From: JAMDCX01 sp049977145 | Lineage (GTDB): Bacteria; Planctomycetota; Phycisphaerae; WQYP01 | DNA length: 25,137 nt | NCBI GenBank assembly: GCA_049977145.1 | Contig: JBMFGW010000055.1 | Location: 1 to 25,137, forward strand | Direction: 5' to 3' | Shown: positions 8,443 through 17,704 of the stretch, one piece after another | Position numbering within the stretch: the stretch's first letter is position 1 | Layout of the letters: each line of letters starts with the position of its first letter | Translations under genes and position numbers: made by a program | The notes under the pieces: generated by a model | Database searches by the model: none | The model's input: the letters and a program-made list of their open reading frames with translations, nothing else | What the model was told of the DNA's origin: nothing

Positions 8443-9882
8443 CTACGACCTGGCTCTATGAACGAGCATCCGCGCGGGCCACTCCATGGGCAGGTCGGCG
8501 ATCATAAAGGTTTTGGCGGATATAAACGCACCGCCGAGGGGAATCCTTCGCGTTAGCGCCGCCGCCGCCAAGTAGCCGCTGCGCACAGCGCCTTCCATGG
8601 TGGCGGGCCAATGCGTCCGGGTGTAATCGCCGGCCAGAAACAAATTCTCTATGCCTCCCGGCGGCGGCGCCTGGGGGGGGCGCCAGACATCCGTCCCCGG
8701 AACCGGAGAAAATGTGGCGCGTTTTTCAATGACAATTTTGTACCGCAGCAGACGGGCGGCGGCGGCAGGAAACAATTGTTGTATCTGTCGCGCAAATAAT
8801 CCGGCACACTGGTCGTGTGGCTGCGCCACCCATGTTCGCGCAGCGCTGATAACGCCATGCAGTATTTTGCCTTCCGCATCTTTACGGAACAACCATTGCA
8901 GCGGCCCCTCTAAAAGTGCCGCATGGGACAACCGCATTACCGGTTTATCAAACCAGAGATGTACCCCAAGAATCGGCACGCTTTCGAGCTTATCGAGGTG
9001 ATCAAAACGCGAATCGATCGCCTGCAGATTTTCCGGAATCAACCGCCGTACCGCATGATGATTTGTAGCCAGAATAACCGCATCCGCGGCAATGGTTTCT
9101 CCAGTCTGAAGGGCTACACCGGCCGCCCGCCCCTCGGCGAAAACAATCCGGGATACGCGTGCGCCAAGCCGCACATCCCGGCACGGCCGGTGCGCATAAA
9201 GTTCCCCCAGACTGCCGGTCGGCCAGCCGGTCACATAGCCATGCTGATTCAGCAGCATGGCATCCTGAAAAACCGCAATGGCATATTGGCTGCTGGCGTT
9301 ACGCGTATTTTCATTTAAAGCGCTAAGTAACAGCGGATCATAAAACCGCTGAATGACACGATCACTTTGTCGATGATCCATGAGCCACTGGCCAAAGGGT
9401 TGTCCCTCCATTTTTTCCCGCCCGCTTTTTCCCAGCCTTAGCATGGCCAACATGGCGGTAATAACCTCGCGGCGTTCGCGGAAGGTCAAGGCCCCGAATC
9501 CGAGCAGCGCGGGCGCCAAATGCAACGGCGCCGGAAGTCCCGCGGCACCCCAGAGATCAAATTGTTTTCCCGCCGCGTCAAGGAAATGCACGCGGCGGTG
9601 GTATTCAATACGGTCGGCGACATTCAGGCGTTTATATAAATCCCGTAGATTGGTGCAGCAGCCCAGCAGCACATGCTGGCAATTATCCAGGAGTTGCGCA
9701 CTTTGCGGGTCTTCAAAGGAACTGGCGCGACCGCCCAATGTTCGCCGGGCTTCCAGTAATGTCACGGGATAGCCGCAGGAATCAAGTGCGGCGGCGGCGG
9801 CTATTCCCGCCAAACCACCGCCAACGATAATCACGCCGGCTGTGGGTGGTTTGGTTTCATCGCTATGGCTATTCAAAGACAC
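8443..9882 (-). CDS. hpnE: Hydroxysqualene dehydroxylase HpnE (FAD-dependent, amine-oxidase fold)
   Basis: HpnE reduces and dehydrates hydroxysqualene to squalene, the last step of the three-enzyme bacterial squalene route. The 479-residue protein opens with a dinucleotide-binding motif VIIVGGGLAGIA (17-28) and the FAD-family continuation LLEARRTLGGRASSF. Near the C-terminus it has NLFLAGDYTRT followed by WPATMEGAVRSGYLAA, typical of HpnE and phytoene-desaturase relatives. The start is GTG at 9882, since an ATG two bases away leads at once to a stop and no other in-frame ATG precedes the FAD motif; AAGGA lies just upstream. It is third in the hpnCDE order but separated from hpnD by 185 bases. 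Confidence 0.93.
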   Translation of the reverse strand: MSLNSHSDETKPPTAGVIIVGGGLAGIAAAAALDSCGYPVTLLEARRTLGGRASSFEDPQSAQLLDNCQHVLLGCCTNLRDLYKRLNVADRIEYHRRVHFLDAAGKQFDLWGAAGLPAPLHLAPALLGFGALTFRERREVITAMLAMLRLGKSGREKMEGQPFGQWLMDHRQSDRVIQRFYDPLLLSALNENTRNASSQYAIAVFQDAMLLNQHGYVTGWPTGSLGELYAHRPCRDVRLGARVSRIVFAEGRAAGVALQTGETIAADAVILATNHHAVRRLIPENLQAIDSRFDHLDKLESVPILGVHLWFDKPVMRLSHAALLEGPLQWLFRKDAEGKILHGVISAARTWVAQPHDQCAGLFARQIQQLFPAAAARLLRYKIVIEKRATFSPVPGTDVWRPPQAPPPGGIENLFLAGDYTRTHWPATMEGAVRSGYLAAAALTRRIPLGGAFISAKTFMIADLPMEWPARMLVHRARS

Positions 9883-10067
9883 ATTCCTTTTCCGTATACA
9901 TTATCAAGATCTTGACGGTTACGGTCTGGTCCGCTTGGGGAGGTTCTGGAATGCTATAAGATCAACCAATGCATTGCCAATCGGCGCCCAAGAGCATTTA
10001 CCGCCCACTGCACACCGCGGGTGTTGCCCCGCGACACCAGATCAACCTCCATGTACCGTGCCCGAGG
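9883..10067 (-). other. hpnD-hpnE intergenic gap with a GC-rich hairpin
   Basis: A 185-base spacer interrupts an otherwise overlapping operon. It contains a perfect 6-bp GC stem, CGCGGG (10016-10021) with CCCGCG (10028-10033), without a following T-run. On the minus strand, TTGGCA and TATAGC about 16 bases apart near 9955-9982 could be an internal promoter for hpnE. Both readings are tentative. Confidence 0.3.
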
Positions 10068-10979
10068 TCAGCGTCTGCTGGCCTGCCAGCATCGCAGGGC
10101 AATCCAAGTTTTAGCCAACTTCCCCAGCCGCACCCGACTGCGCAGCACGCGCTGCGGATTTTGTGCGATCTTACGCAAAAGGCCATGATAAATCGCCGTC
10201 ATGGCTCTTAGCGCGGAAATATTTTCCGCGTTGATCCGCTGCTCCAGCGGCGCCGATCGGGCGAATAGTTCCTCAGCCAAGTCCACATAATATTTTATCA
10301 AGGTCTGAAAACCAGCGGTATTTTTGCCTGCGAATAGGTCGGTCGCCGTAGCGCCCACGCGTCGCATCCGCTCCTGGGAAAAATAAATTCTCGCCCTGCC
10401 GGCATCTTCCCGGATATCCCGAAGAATATTAGTCAATTGAAACGCAATGCCCCGGTCCACCGCCAAAGATTCTGTTTCCGTACCGCCCGTATATCCCCAT
10501 ATATGAATGCTCGCTACGCCCACCACCCCCGCCACGCGATAACAGTATTCCCGCAGATCGGCATCGGTTTCAGGTTGGTGGAATTCCAAATCCTGCTTTT
10601 GGCCGTCGATCATGGCATCGAAAAGGTGGACCGGGATATGATGCCGAAGCACGCAATCCGTAAAAGCCGTCCATCCCGGCCAGGATGCGTGGTCATTTGC
10701 GGCCACTGCGGTTCCAGTAATCGCCTGATGTGTTAAGCTGCGGAATTGATCCAGTAGCGCGCGGCGTTGCGCCAAGGGCGATGTCGTTGCAGCGTCGGCC
10801 AAGTCGTCGGCCTGCCGCATCCATGCATAAAGTGCGAACATGCTGGACTTGGTCGGCTCCGGCAGCAGCCGCAGACCATAATAAAAGTTTCGTGCCTGTT
10901 CCCGCGTAACTTGCCGACAATACTCACGCGAGGCCTGATAATCCGATGCGTATGGTAAGGTAGGTGTTTGCCGGATCAT
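10068..10979 (-). CDS. hpnD: Presqualene diphosphate synthase HpnD
   Basis: This trans-isoprenyl diphosphate synthase of the squalene/phytoene synthase family joins two farnesyl diphosphates to give presqualene diphosphate. The 303-residue protein has both Asp-rich motifs: DDLAD at 58-62 and DIRED at 188-192 within ILRDIREDAGRARIYF, the latter a form usual for HpnD. The ATG at 10979 overlaps the hpnC stop as ATGA, so translation is coupled. Length fits the family (about 280-300). A phytoene synthase is the alternative, but the hpnC and hpnE neighbours make HpnD far more likely. Confidence 0.93.
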   Translation of the reverse strand: MIRQTPTLPYASDYQASREYCRQVTREQARNFYYGLRLLPEPTKSSMFALYAWMRQADDLADAATTSPLAQRRALLDQFRSLTHQAITGTAVAANDHASWPGWTAFTDCVLRHHIPVHLFDAMIDGQKQDLEFHQPETDADLREYCYRVAGVVGVASIHIWGYTGGTETESLAVDRGIAFQLTNILRDIREDAGRARIYFSQERMRRVGATATDLFAGKNTAGFQTLIKYYVDLAEELFARSAPLEQRINAENISALRAMTAIYHGLLRKIAQNPQRVLRSRVRLGKLAKTWIALRCWQASRR

Positions 10980-11914
10980 CGGGCGCCTCCGGGAAACGCT
11001 ATCAATAGCGCCGCCACCAGTGCCCGTCCCATCAGGCCAAGTTTCCGGGTTTTGGAAAGCACTGGGCGCTGCGAAAGCGTGTCATAATTCTGTTGGCGAA
11101 TCGCCGCGAGAATCGCTTCGCCGCCCCGGCTGAAAAGGGAAATTTGGGAACGCAGTTGGCGGTGAATCAGCGGGAGCAGTGCGTGGCCTTCATTAAACAA
11201 TGTCTGGCATCGGTCCACTTCAAATTTCAGTAACGCACGATAATGGTCGTCGCAGCGTCCGGAGCGAATCTGCTCTTCATCCACCTTGAACTGACGCCTG
11301 GATTCCGCAGGCAGATAAATGCGATCCCGCTGGAGAATATCCCGCCGCACATCTTGCCAGAAATTAGCCAGTTGCAATGCCGTGCAGGTTTTATCGGATA
11401 ATGTTTGCCGTTGCGGATCACGGTATCCCGCCAGATATAACACCAATCGCCCCACCGGATCGGCGCTACGCTTGCAGTAATCCACCACTTGTTCAAAAGT
11501 TTCATAGCGATTGAGGCGTTGATCCTGTTCAAACGCACTAATAAGGTCCAGAAAGGGTTGTTTGGGAATATCATATCGTCCGATGGTTTCTGAAAGAGCC
11601 GTGAAAACCGCCGTTCGTGGTTTCCCGCTGTAGCATTCTTCCGTTTGCCGCCGAAAATCCGCCAGGTATTGCAGCGCCAGTTGCTTGTTGCCCACTTCAT
11701 CGCCCAAGTCGTCAGCGGTGCGGCAAAAGGCGTAAATATTACAGAAATCCTGCCGCAATGCTTTCGGCGTCAGAAGGGACACCACGGTAAAGTTTTCATA
11801 ATGCTCATGGGCCAGCCGCCAAGTATATTGGCGTGCCGCCGTTATATCGGTCAGAGGGGCAAAAGCCCAATGTACCGTCGGCGGGGTGGTGACTTTTTCC
11901 AGTGTGTTCATCAT
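10976..11914 (-). CDS. hpnC: Hydroxysqualene synthase HpnC
   Basis: HpnC converts presqualene diphosphate to hydroxysqualene. The 312-residue protein belongs to the squalene/phytoene synthase family. It has the first Asp motif in FCRTADDLGDEVG (D68, D69, D72) and the HpnC-type second motif in ANFWQDVRRD (D188, D192) followed by RIYLP. It is the first gene of hpnCDE, divergent from ispH across 207 bases. Two adjacent ATG codons start the gene, with no strong Shine-Dalgarno. A hopanoid cyclase (shc) is not in the window, so the squalene could feed hopanoids or another triterpenoid. Confidence 0.93.
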   Translation of the reverse strand: MMNTLEKVTTPPTVHWAFAPLTDITAARQYTWRLAHEHYENFTVVSLLTPKALRQDFCNIYAFCRTADDLGDEVGNKQLALQYLADFRRQTEECYSGKPRTAVFTALSETIGRYDIPKQPFLDLISAFEQDQRLNRYETFEQVVDYCKRSADPVGRLVLYLAGYRDPQRQTLSDKTCTALQLANFWQDVRRDILQRDRIYLPAESRRQFKVDEEQIRSGRCDDHYRALLKFEVDRCQTLFNEGHALLPLIHRQLRSQISLFSRGGEAILAAIRQQNYDTLSQRPVLSKTRKLGLMGRALVAALLIAFPGGAR

Positions 11915-12121
11915 GTTCTAATCCGGGCAGTACGGCGTCCAGTTTCCGCGCGGGGTGTTCCACCAACAACCCGTATTTTATGGTAATATAACCACAAGGT
12001 GGGTTGGTTGTCCCGAACTGGCGCTGTTGCGGACGGGTACGAAACTGCCGGATATGCCGTCACAGTTGGTGCGGCCGGGTTTTCAGGGCGTCCACGCAAC
12101 GGATGAAAATGGAGTTATTAC

Positions 12122-13081
12122 ATGAAAATTATCCTTGCTAATCCGCGTGGATTTTGCGCCGGCGTCAATATGGCCATTGAGTGTGTGGAGCGTATGCTCA
12201 AACTTAAGGGGGCGCCAATATACGTTTATCACGAAATCGTGCATAACCTGCATGTGGTGGAGCGTTTTACCCGGCAGGGCGCGGTTTTCGTGAACACCAT
12301 TGATGAAGTGCCGCCAGGAGCAACGGTTGTTTACAGCGCGCATGGTGTATCTCCGGAAGTGCGTAAGCGTGCCGCCGAGCGCCGATTGATTCAGGTTGAT
12401 GCCACCTGCCCGCTGGTCACCAAGGTGCACAATGAGGCCATCCGGTATGCCCAGCAGAAATTCACGATAATCCTTATTGGCCATGCCGATCATGACGAAG
12501 TGGTTGGCACGTTGGGCGAATCCCCGGACGACATCAGTATTGTGGAAAGCGCTGAGGATGTGCGGCGTCTGGAAATTCCCGATGATCATCGCGTCGCCTA
12601 TCTAACCCAGACCACGCTTAGTCTGGATGATGCCGCCAGAATTATCGCGGAGCTTAAGAAGAAATTTCCCCGTATTCAAGCCCCGCCCAAGGATGATATA
12701 TGCTACGCCACCACCAACCGCCAGGCGGCGGTGCAAAAACTGGCTCCGGATTGTGATCTGGTGCTGGTGGTGGGCAGCCAAAACAGCTCGAATTCCAAGC
12801 GGTTGGTGGAAATGGCCGAGAACCGCGGTACGCCTTCGTATCTTGTTGATGATGCTTCGCATGTGGATCACGCCTGGTTTAATGGGGTCAATGTTGTGCT
12901 TATTACCGCCGGCGCTTCCGCCCCGGAGGATTTGGTGCAGGAAATTGTCGATGTTCTGAAAGTTCGATATGGCGCTACGGTGGAATCACGCCATGTCACC
13001 CAGGAGAATATGCACTTTGAATTGCCGCTGTCCTTGCGAAAACTTGAAGAGCACCATGCCGTGGTCGCCGTGACTCGCTGA
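12122..13081 (+). CDS. ispH: 4-hydroxy-3-methylbut-2-enyl diphosphate reductase IspH (LytB)
   Basis: IspH performs the final step of the MEP pathway, reducing HMBPP to IPP and DMAPP with a [4Fe-4S] cluster. The three cluster cysteines are in place: C12 (NPRGFCAGV), C96 (VDATCPLVTKVH) and C194 (DDICYATTNRQ). Other family motifs seen are YSAHGVSP and VGSQNSSNSKRL. The length of 319 is normal. GGAG at 12111 lies eight bases before the ATG. It is divergent from hpnC, so the supply of C5 units and the consumption of farnesyl diphosphate share an intergenic control region. Confidence 0.97.
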   Translation: MKIILANPRGFCAGVNMAIECVERMLKLKGAPIYVYHEIVHNLHVVERFTRQGAVFVNTIDEVPPGATVVYSAHGVSPEVRKRAAERRLIQVDATCPLVTKVHNEAIRYAQQKFTIILIGHADHDEVVGTLGESPDDISIVESAEDVRRLEIPDDHRVAYLTQTTLSLDDAARIIAELKKKFPRIQAPPKDDICYATTNRQAAVQKLAPDCDLVLVVGSQNSSNSKRLVEMAENRGTPSYLVDDASHVDHAWFNGVNVVLITAGASAPEDLVQEIVDVLKVRYGATVESRHVTQENMHFELPLSLRKLEEHHAVVAVTR

Positions 13082-13133
13082 CGGCAACTTACCTTCATGG
13101 CCCAGGCGGGCGGAAAACGCTGAGCGTCTGTCC

Positions 13134-13165
13134 GAGTAATGGCTGTCACAACCCGGCGATTACTC
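13134..13165 (+). other. Inverted repeat downstream of ispH
   Basis: GAGTAAT at 13134-13140 pairs with ATTACTC at 13159-13165 across an 18-base loop, about 50 bases after the ispH stop. It has no T-run, so it is only a weak terminator or operator candidate ahead of the transglutaminase gene. Confidence 0.25.
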
Positions 13166-13179
13166 AGAGAGGCTCGTAT

Positions 13180-13208
13180 TTCATCGGCACGGGATGAATC
13201 CGTATAAT
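13180..13208 (+). promoter_or_regulatory. Candidate sigma-70-type promoter of the transglutaminase gene
   Basis: A perfect -10 TATAAT lies at 13203-13208. Seventeen bases upstream is TTCATC (13180-13185), a weak -35. This would give a leader of roughly 85 bases before the ATG at 13300. Confidence 0.35.
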
Positions 13209-13299
13209 CGTTATCAGCTTTGTGCCGATAAGATAACTGCTGCCGATAGCCTGTTGGCACAATGGTGGTTGGAATGCGAAACGTTGAAGGTCGTCCGAG

Positions 13300-15876
13300 A
13301 TGAGTTTTCTGCGTAGATTTCCTCTGCTGGCTTATACGCTGGTATTTCTAAGCTTGCTGGCGTTCAATTATGCGGCTGAAAATTACGGTCTCATGGCGTT
13401 TTCGCTCACAGCAATGGTGGTAAGCTGGTGGCTCGTGGAAACCGGCAAGGGGCCACCGGTACCCCGTTGGATCATTAACACCGGCGTATTGCTGGTGGCC
13501 CTGGCCCTGTTCTGGGAATTAGTGATCTATAAGCAAAACAACCTACTTTTGGCGTTGGGCCACTTCATGGTGGGCCTGATAATCTGCAAATTATTTGAAA
13601 AAAAAACGAACCGTGATTACGGCCAGATTCTGCTTCTAAGCCTGCTGCTGATTCTCTCCGGCGCTATTCTCACCGTCTCCCCGATTTACGCCATTTTGCT
13701 GCTGATTTATCTGGGACTGGGGTTATATACCAGCCTGGTGTTTCATCTCCAATGTGAAACCCAGCGCGCTATGCAGCGCCATGCCGCCGGGGACCGCATG
13801 ATGATTATGCCCGGACAACAATCGGTCATGGCGCGGGATATGCGGCGCATCAGTATAGGCGCGGGCATTTTTCTTTTTGTATTCGCCTGTGTCATATTTG
13901 TTCTGTTTCCACGCACAGGCATGCCCGGAATGCTGGCCGATTGGCGCATTGGCGGTCCGACGGCTACCGGCCTGACCAACCATATTCAGTTGGGGCGTTT
14001 CGGCCAACTGCAGCAGAGCAATGCCGTCGTGGCTGAAGTCACCATTACCCAAGATGGGCAGAATATCGGCAGTCAGGGTTATCAACCATATTTTATGAGC
14101 AGTACGCAGAATTTCTACAATGCCCGAACCCACGAATGGTTTCATGCGCGTACCGGCGGGTGGTGGCGTCCCTTGCCGGGACCGCCGGCACCGAGGCCAA
14201 TCGGGCCGTATCCCATTGCGGAAATGTTACCGGGACGCCTATCCGGACCGACCCCAACGCGACCTCCTTCCAGCAGTACGATGCCGGGAATACTCCGGCC
14301 CAGTATGCCCGCACCTGGTGCGCCGGGTTCTTCGGCAGTCATGACTTGGCCGGGAACGCGGCCGCAGCGGAAAATGCGGAGATATGGCCACGCCTTGCTG
14401 CAACAGCAGGCCTTACGGCGACACATGATAATGCGCCTGCACCCCTTCAACCGTTCCATCATTGTTCGCCGCGCGACCCCAACGCTGCTGGTACCCCCAG
14501 GCAGCTTCAGCAATGGTGGCCTGATTACCCAGACGTACACTTTTAATCACGCCCGCCCCGGTCCACTTCTAGCCATCTGTCCGGCGGTAACCCTTTCCTC
14601 GCCTGATCTGCGGGAAATCACGCATCGCGGTGACGGTACAATTATCGCCGATCCAATTCATGGCCATCTCACCTACACGGTGCAAAGTCCGTTGAAATAC
14701 AGTCCCACCCTTATTGGCCCGAAGAAGCCGGCTGTTTTTCCGGACATGTTCAGGTTTCCTGCGTTCGGATATTTGTCCACTCCGGAAAAAATGCGCTCCG
14801 CTCCCGTTCCACCGCGTGTGGTGGCCCTGGCGAGGAAAATTGCCGGTCCGTTGCTGAAAATGAACCGCACCGGCGCCAACGCCCAGAAAGTCGACATGCT
14901 CCTGGCTGACAAGTTCTGCAATTATCTGAGGAAAACTTATCCATACTCTTTTGATATGACCCCCGTGAACCAGACGATTGATCCCACGGAGGATTTCCTT
15001 TTTAATAAGAAAAAAATTGGCGGATATTGTGAATATTTTGCCTCCGCCATGGTGATGCTGTGCCGCAGTGTGCACATTCCAGCCCGCATGGTATCCGGGT
15101 TTCATGGCGGTTCTTATAACCCGGTTGGTGGATATTACGTGATCAAAGAAAAATACGCCCATGCCTGGGTGCAGGCGTGGATCCCGCGGCTCGGATGGGT
15201 GATGTTTGATCCATCTCCAGCAGGTTCGTTAACCAGCGTGCAGACGAAAATGACCTGGTGGACTGAAGTTTTGGATTTCTTTCAATGGTTACGTCTTAAA
15301 TGGCTGCATAATATCATTACCTTTAATCAGGCCATGCGCGCGGCGATTATCAACCATGTTATGATTTTCGCCAAAGCGGTGATGCTGACCGTTGCTCATT
15401 TCGCCCGCGTTCTAGGCCATGGCATGGCCCGATTATTTAAAAGTTGGACCCTTCATTTATGGATGAGAATTCTCCTGGGTATCGCCGCCGCGGGATTGAT
15501 CCCGTTGGGCTATCTGGTCTATGCGCGCTGGAAGCGTCGCAATCTAATCGCCGTGCAGGCGGTGCGATCCATGGATCCAAAAGTGCAGCGGCGGATGGTG
15601 CGCGAGCTGGCGTTTATTGATCGGTTAATGAAAGTGTTACAACGCACGGGCGTTAATCGGGAGCCGGATCAGACCCCGCGTGAGTACGTCCAAACTGTTG
15701 GGCATAAGACGGGGCTGCAATTACCGGAGGCGCTGCAGATGGTACGTGTTTTTTATGAGGTTCGTTTTGGCTCCGGGCGGATGTCGCCCCAACTTGAAAG
15801 CGTCATTAAACAGGATATGACCGTGCTTGAGACAAAAATTCACCAGCACCGCCGACGGCGCGCAAAAAAAGTATGA
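13300..15876 (+). CDS. TgpA-like membrane transglutaminase (DUF3488 - transglutaminase core - DUF4129)
   Basis: This 858-residue protein has a block of hydrophobic helices in the first 200 residues, a periplasmic part, a transglutaminase core, one more membrane helix near 720-745 (WMRILLGIAAAGLIPLGYL) and a cytoplasmic tail of DUF4129 type. The Cys-His-Asp triad is visible: C577 in GYCEYFASAM, H621 in YAHAWVQAW and D637 in MFDPSPAG. TgpA proteins are inner-membrane enzymes with a periplasmic catalytic domain; their natural substrate is poorly known. TgpA genes often sit beside a MoxR ATPase and a DUF58 gene, but here it stands alone between ispH and pgm. Residues about 285-370 are unusually Pro/Met/Arg-rich, and another frame is open there, so a local pair of compensating frameshifts cannot be excluded. 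Confidence 0.88.
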   Translation: MSFLRRFPLLAYTLVFLSLLAFNYAAENYGLMAFSLTAMVVSWWLVETGKGPPVPRWIINTGVLLVALALFWELVIYKQNNLLLALGHFMVGLIICKLFEKKTNRDYGQILLLSLLLILSGAILTVSPIYAILLLIYLGLGLYTSLVFHLQCETQRAMQRHAAGDRMMIMPGQQSVMARDMRRISIGAGIFLFVFACVIFVLFPRTGMPGMLADWRIGGPTATGLTNHIQLGRFGQLQQSNAVVAEVTITQDGQNIGSQGYQPYFMSSTQNFYNARTHEWFHARTGGWWRPLPGPPAPRPIGPYPIAEMLPGRLSGPTPTRPPSSSTMPGILRPSMPAPGAPGSSAVMTWPGTRPQRKMRRYGHALLQQQALRRHMIMRLHPFNRSIIVRRATPTLLVPPGSFSNGGLITQTYTFNHARPGPLLAICPAVTLSSPDLREITHRGDGTIIADPIHGHLTYTVQSPLKYSPTLIGPKKPAVFPDMFRFPAFGYLSTPEKMRSAPVPPRVVALARKIAGPLLKMNRTGANAQKVDMLLADKFCNYLRKTYPYSFDMTPVNQTIDPTEDFLFNKKKIGGYCEYFASAMVMLCRSVHIPARMVSGFHGGSYNPVGGYYVIKEKYAHAWVQAWIPRLGWVMFDPSPAGSLTSVQTKMTWWTEVLDFFQWLRLKWLHNIITFNQAMRAAIINHVMIFAKAVMLTVAHFARVLGHGMARLFKSWTLHLWMRILLGIAAAGLIPLGYLVYARWKRRNLIAVQAVRSMDPKVQRRMVRELAFIDRLMKVLQRTGVNREPDQTPREYVQTVGHKTGLQLPEALQMVRVFYEVRFGSGRMSPQLESVIKQDMTVLETKIHQHRRRRAKKV

Positions 15877-15965
15877 TAGGCGCTATATGGATACCCGTCA
15901 GTATAATTGCAGCGGACCACGATCTCTGGGTTGTGTCGTGGCCTGATGTGGTTGTGGAATTGAAT

Positions 15966-15990
15966 GCCGCCGGAGGCAATTGCCGGCGGC
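15966..15990 (+). other. GC-rich hairpin between the transglutaminase gene and pgm
   Basis: GCCGCCGG (15966-15973) pairs perfectly with CCGGCGGC (15983-15990) around a 9-base loop. It lies 90 bases after the transglutaminase stop and 30 bases before the pgm start. No T-run follows, so a leader structure for pgm is as likely as a terminator. Confidence 0.35.
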
Positions 15991-16020
15991 GCGCAGTGGT
16001 TACGAAAACAGGAAATGATT

Positions 16021-17673
16021 ATGCAGATTAGTCCGTTGGCGGGAAAACCAGCCTCACCGGAGCTCTTGGTCAATGTGCCCAAACTCATAACCGCGTATTA
16101 CACGCAGCATCCCGATCCCGCGGAACCGGCACAGCGGATCGCGTTTGGCACATCCGGGCATCGCGGCTGCGCTTTTGCGACCAGTTTCAATGAAGCACAT
16201 ATTCTCGCCATAACCCAGGCGATTTGCCTTTATCGCAAGCTCCATGATATCACTGGTCCTCTGTTTCTGGGCATGGACACCCATGCGCTTTCGGTGCCGG
16301 CGCACGCCGACGCTTTGGAGGTGCTCGCCGCGAACGGCGTTGATGTCTTGATCGCCGACGGCAGCGACTACACGCCCACGCCCGTTATTTCCCATGCAAT
16401 TCTAACCTATAACCGCAAACGTAAGACCGGACTTGCCGATGGCATTATCATTACTCCTTCGCATAACCCGCCGCAAGATGGTGGATTTAAGTATAACCCG
16501 CCCACCGGCGGTCCCGCCGATACGGTGACCACCGCCTGGATCGAGGCGCAAGCCAATGCTTTTCTCAAAGCTCGCCTGCGCGGTGTAAAACGAATTCCCT
16601 GGCCACGGGCATTACACGCCGCCACTACCCATCGCCACGACTATCTCAACAGCTATGTTGCGGATTTGGACAACGTTATCAACATGCAGACCATTCGTAA
16701 CGCCCAAATCAATATGGCGGTGGATCCGCTCGGCGGGGCTGGTGTGCATTATTGGCAGTCCATTGCGCAGCGCTATGGACTTAAACTTACCGTCGTGAAC
16801 AAACGCGTTGATCCGACGTTCAGTTTTATGACCGTGGATTGGGACGGTCAGATTCGCATGGACCCTTCTTCACCATACGCCATGCAGAGCTTAATAAAAC
16901 TGAAGAATCGTTTCGCCGTGGCCTTCGCCTGTGATACGGATCATGATCGCCACGGCATTGTCACCCGCACTGCGGGATTGTTGCCGCCCAATGATTATCT
17001 TGCCGCCGCCATTTTTTATCTGTTTCAACACCGCCCGAAATGGCGTAAGTCAGCCGGGGTCGGCAAAACCGTCGTGAGCAGTCAAATCATTGATCGCGTG
17101 ACTGCCAAACTTGGCTGTAAGCTCTACGAAGTGCCGGTGGGCTTTAAATGGTTTGTCGATGGTTTACTGAACGGCACACTGGGCTTTGTTGGCGAGGAAA
17201 GCGCGGGCGCCTCATTTTTACGCAAGGATGGCACCGTTTGGACTACAGATAAAGACGGAATTATTCTATGCCTGCTGGCCGCCGAGATTACCGCGGCCAT
17301 GGGCCGCGATCCCGGAGAAATCTATCACGATCTGACTCGTAAATTCGGCAGCCCGCATTATCAGCGCATAGAGGCGCCGGCCACGGCGGAAGAAAAAGCG
17401 GCGCTCCTAAAACTCTCCTCCAACCAGGTGCAGGCCACGGAGTTGGCTGGCGAGAAAATATTGGCGGCCCTTACGAAGGCGCCCGGTAATGGCAAATCCA
17501 TCGGGGGGTTGAAAGTCATCGCGCCGCACGGATGGTTTGCAGCGCGGCCTTCCGGCACGGAAGCCATTTACAAAATATATGCGGAGAGTTTTCGCAATGC
17601 CGGTCATTTACACCGTATTTTGGCCGAGGCGCAGGATATCGTCAGCACGGCCCTCCGGGCGGCGACCGATTAG
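16021..17673 (+). CDS. pgm: Alpha-D-glucose phosphate-specific phosphoglucomutase
   Basis: The enzyme interconverts glucose 1-phosphate and glucose 6-phosphate, linking glycolysis with glycogen and sugar-nucleotide synthesis. The start chosen is ATG 16021 (550 residues, MQISPLAGKP), preceded by AGGA at eight bases; earlier in-frame ATGs at 15964 and 16015 are poorer. Motifs are FGTSGHRG at the N-terminus, the phosphoserine loop TPSHNPP (S147), the Mg-binding DTDHD (D305, D307, D309), the sugar-binding GFKWF and EESAGASF, and the phosphate-binding RPSGTE near the C-terminus. The size matches the E. coli Pgm type (546) rather than the shorter phosphomannomutase type. Confidence 0.96.
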   Translation: MQISPLAGKPASPELLVNVPKLITAYYTQHPDPAEPAQRIAFGTSGHRGCAFATSFNEAHILAITQAICLYRKLHDITGPLFLGMDTHALSVPAHADALEVLAANGVDVLIADGSDYTPTPVISHAILTYNRKRKTGLADGIIITPSHNPPQDGGFKYNPPTGGPADTVTTAWIEAQANAFLKARLRGVKRIPWPRALHAATTHRHDYLNSYVADLDNVINMQTIRNAQINMAVDPLGGAGVHYWQSIAQRYGLKLTVVNKRVDPTFSFMTVDWDGQIRMDPSSPYAMQSLIKLKNRFAVAFACDTDHDRHGIVTRTAGLLPPNDYLAAAIFYLFQHRPKWRKSAGVGKTVVSSQIIDRVTAKLGCKLYEVPVGFKWFVDGLLNGTLGFVGEESAGASFLRKDGTVWTTDKDGIILCLLAAEITAAMGRDPGEIYHDLTRKFGSPHYQRIEAPATAEEKAALLKLSSNQVQATELAGEKILAALTKAPGNGKSIGGLKVIAPHGWFAARPSGTEAIYKIYAESFRNAGHLHRILAEAQDIVSTALRAATD

Positions 17674-17704
17674 TCTGGTGCGGTATCCCGGCGCCCGGCT
17701 GATG

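Noticed and set aside
14136..14546. Separate gene in the alternative frame inside the transglutaminase
   Set aside because: It has no Shine-Dalgarno and no recognised domain. It is kept only as a hint of a possible frameshift pair.
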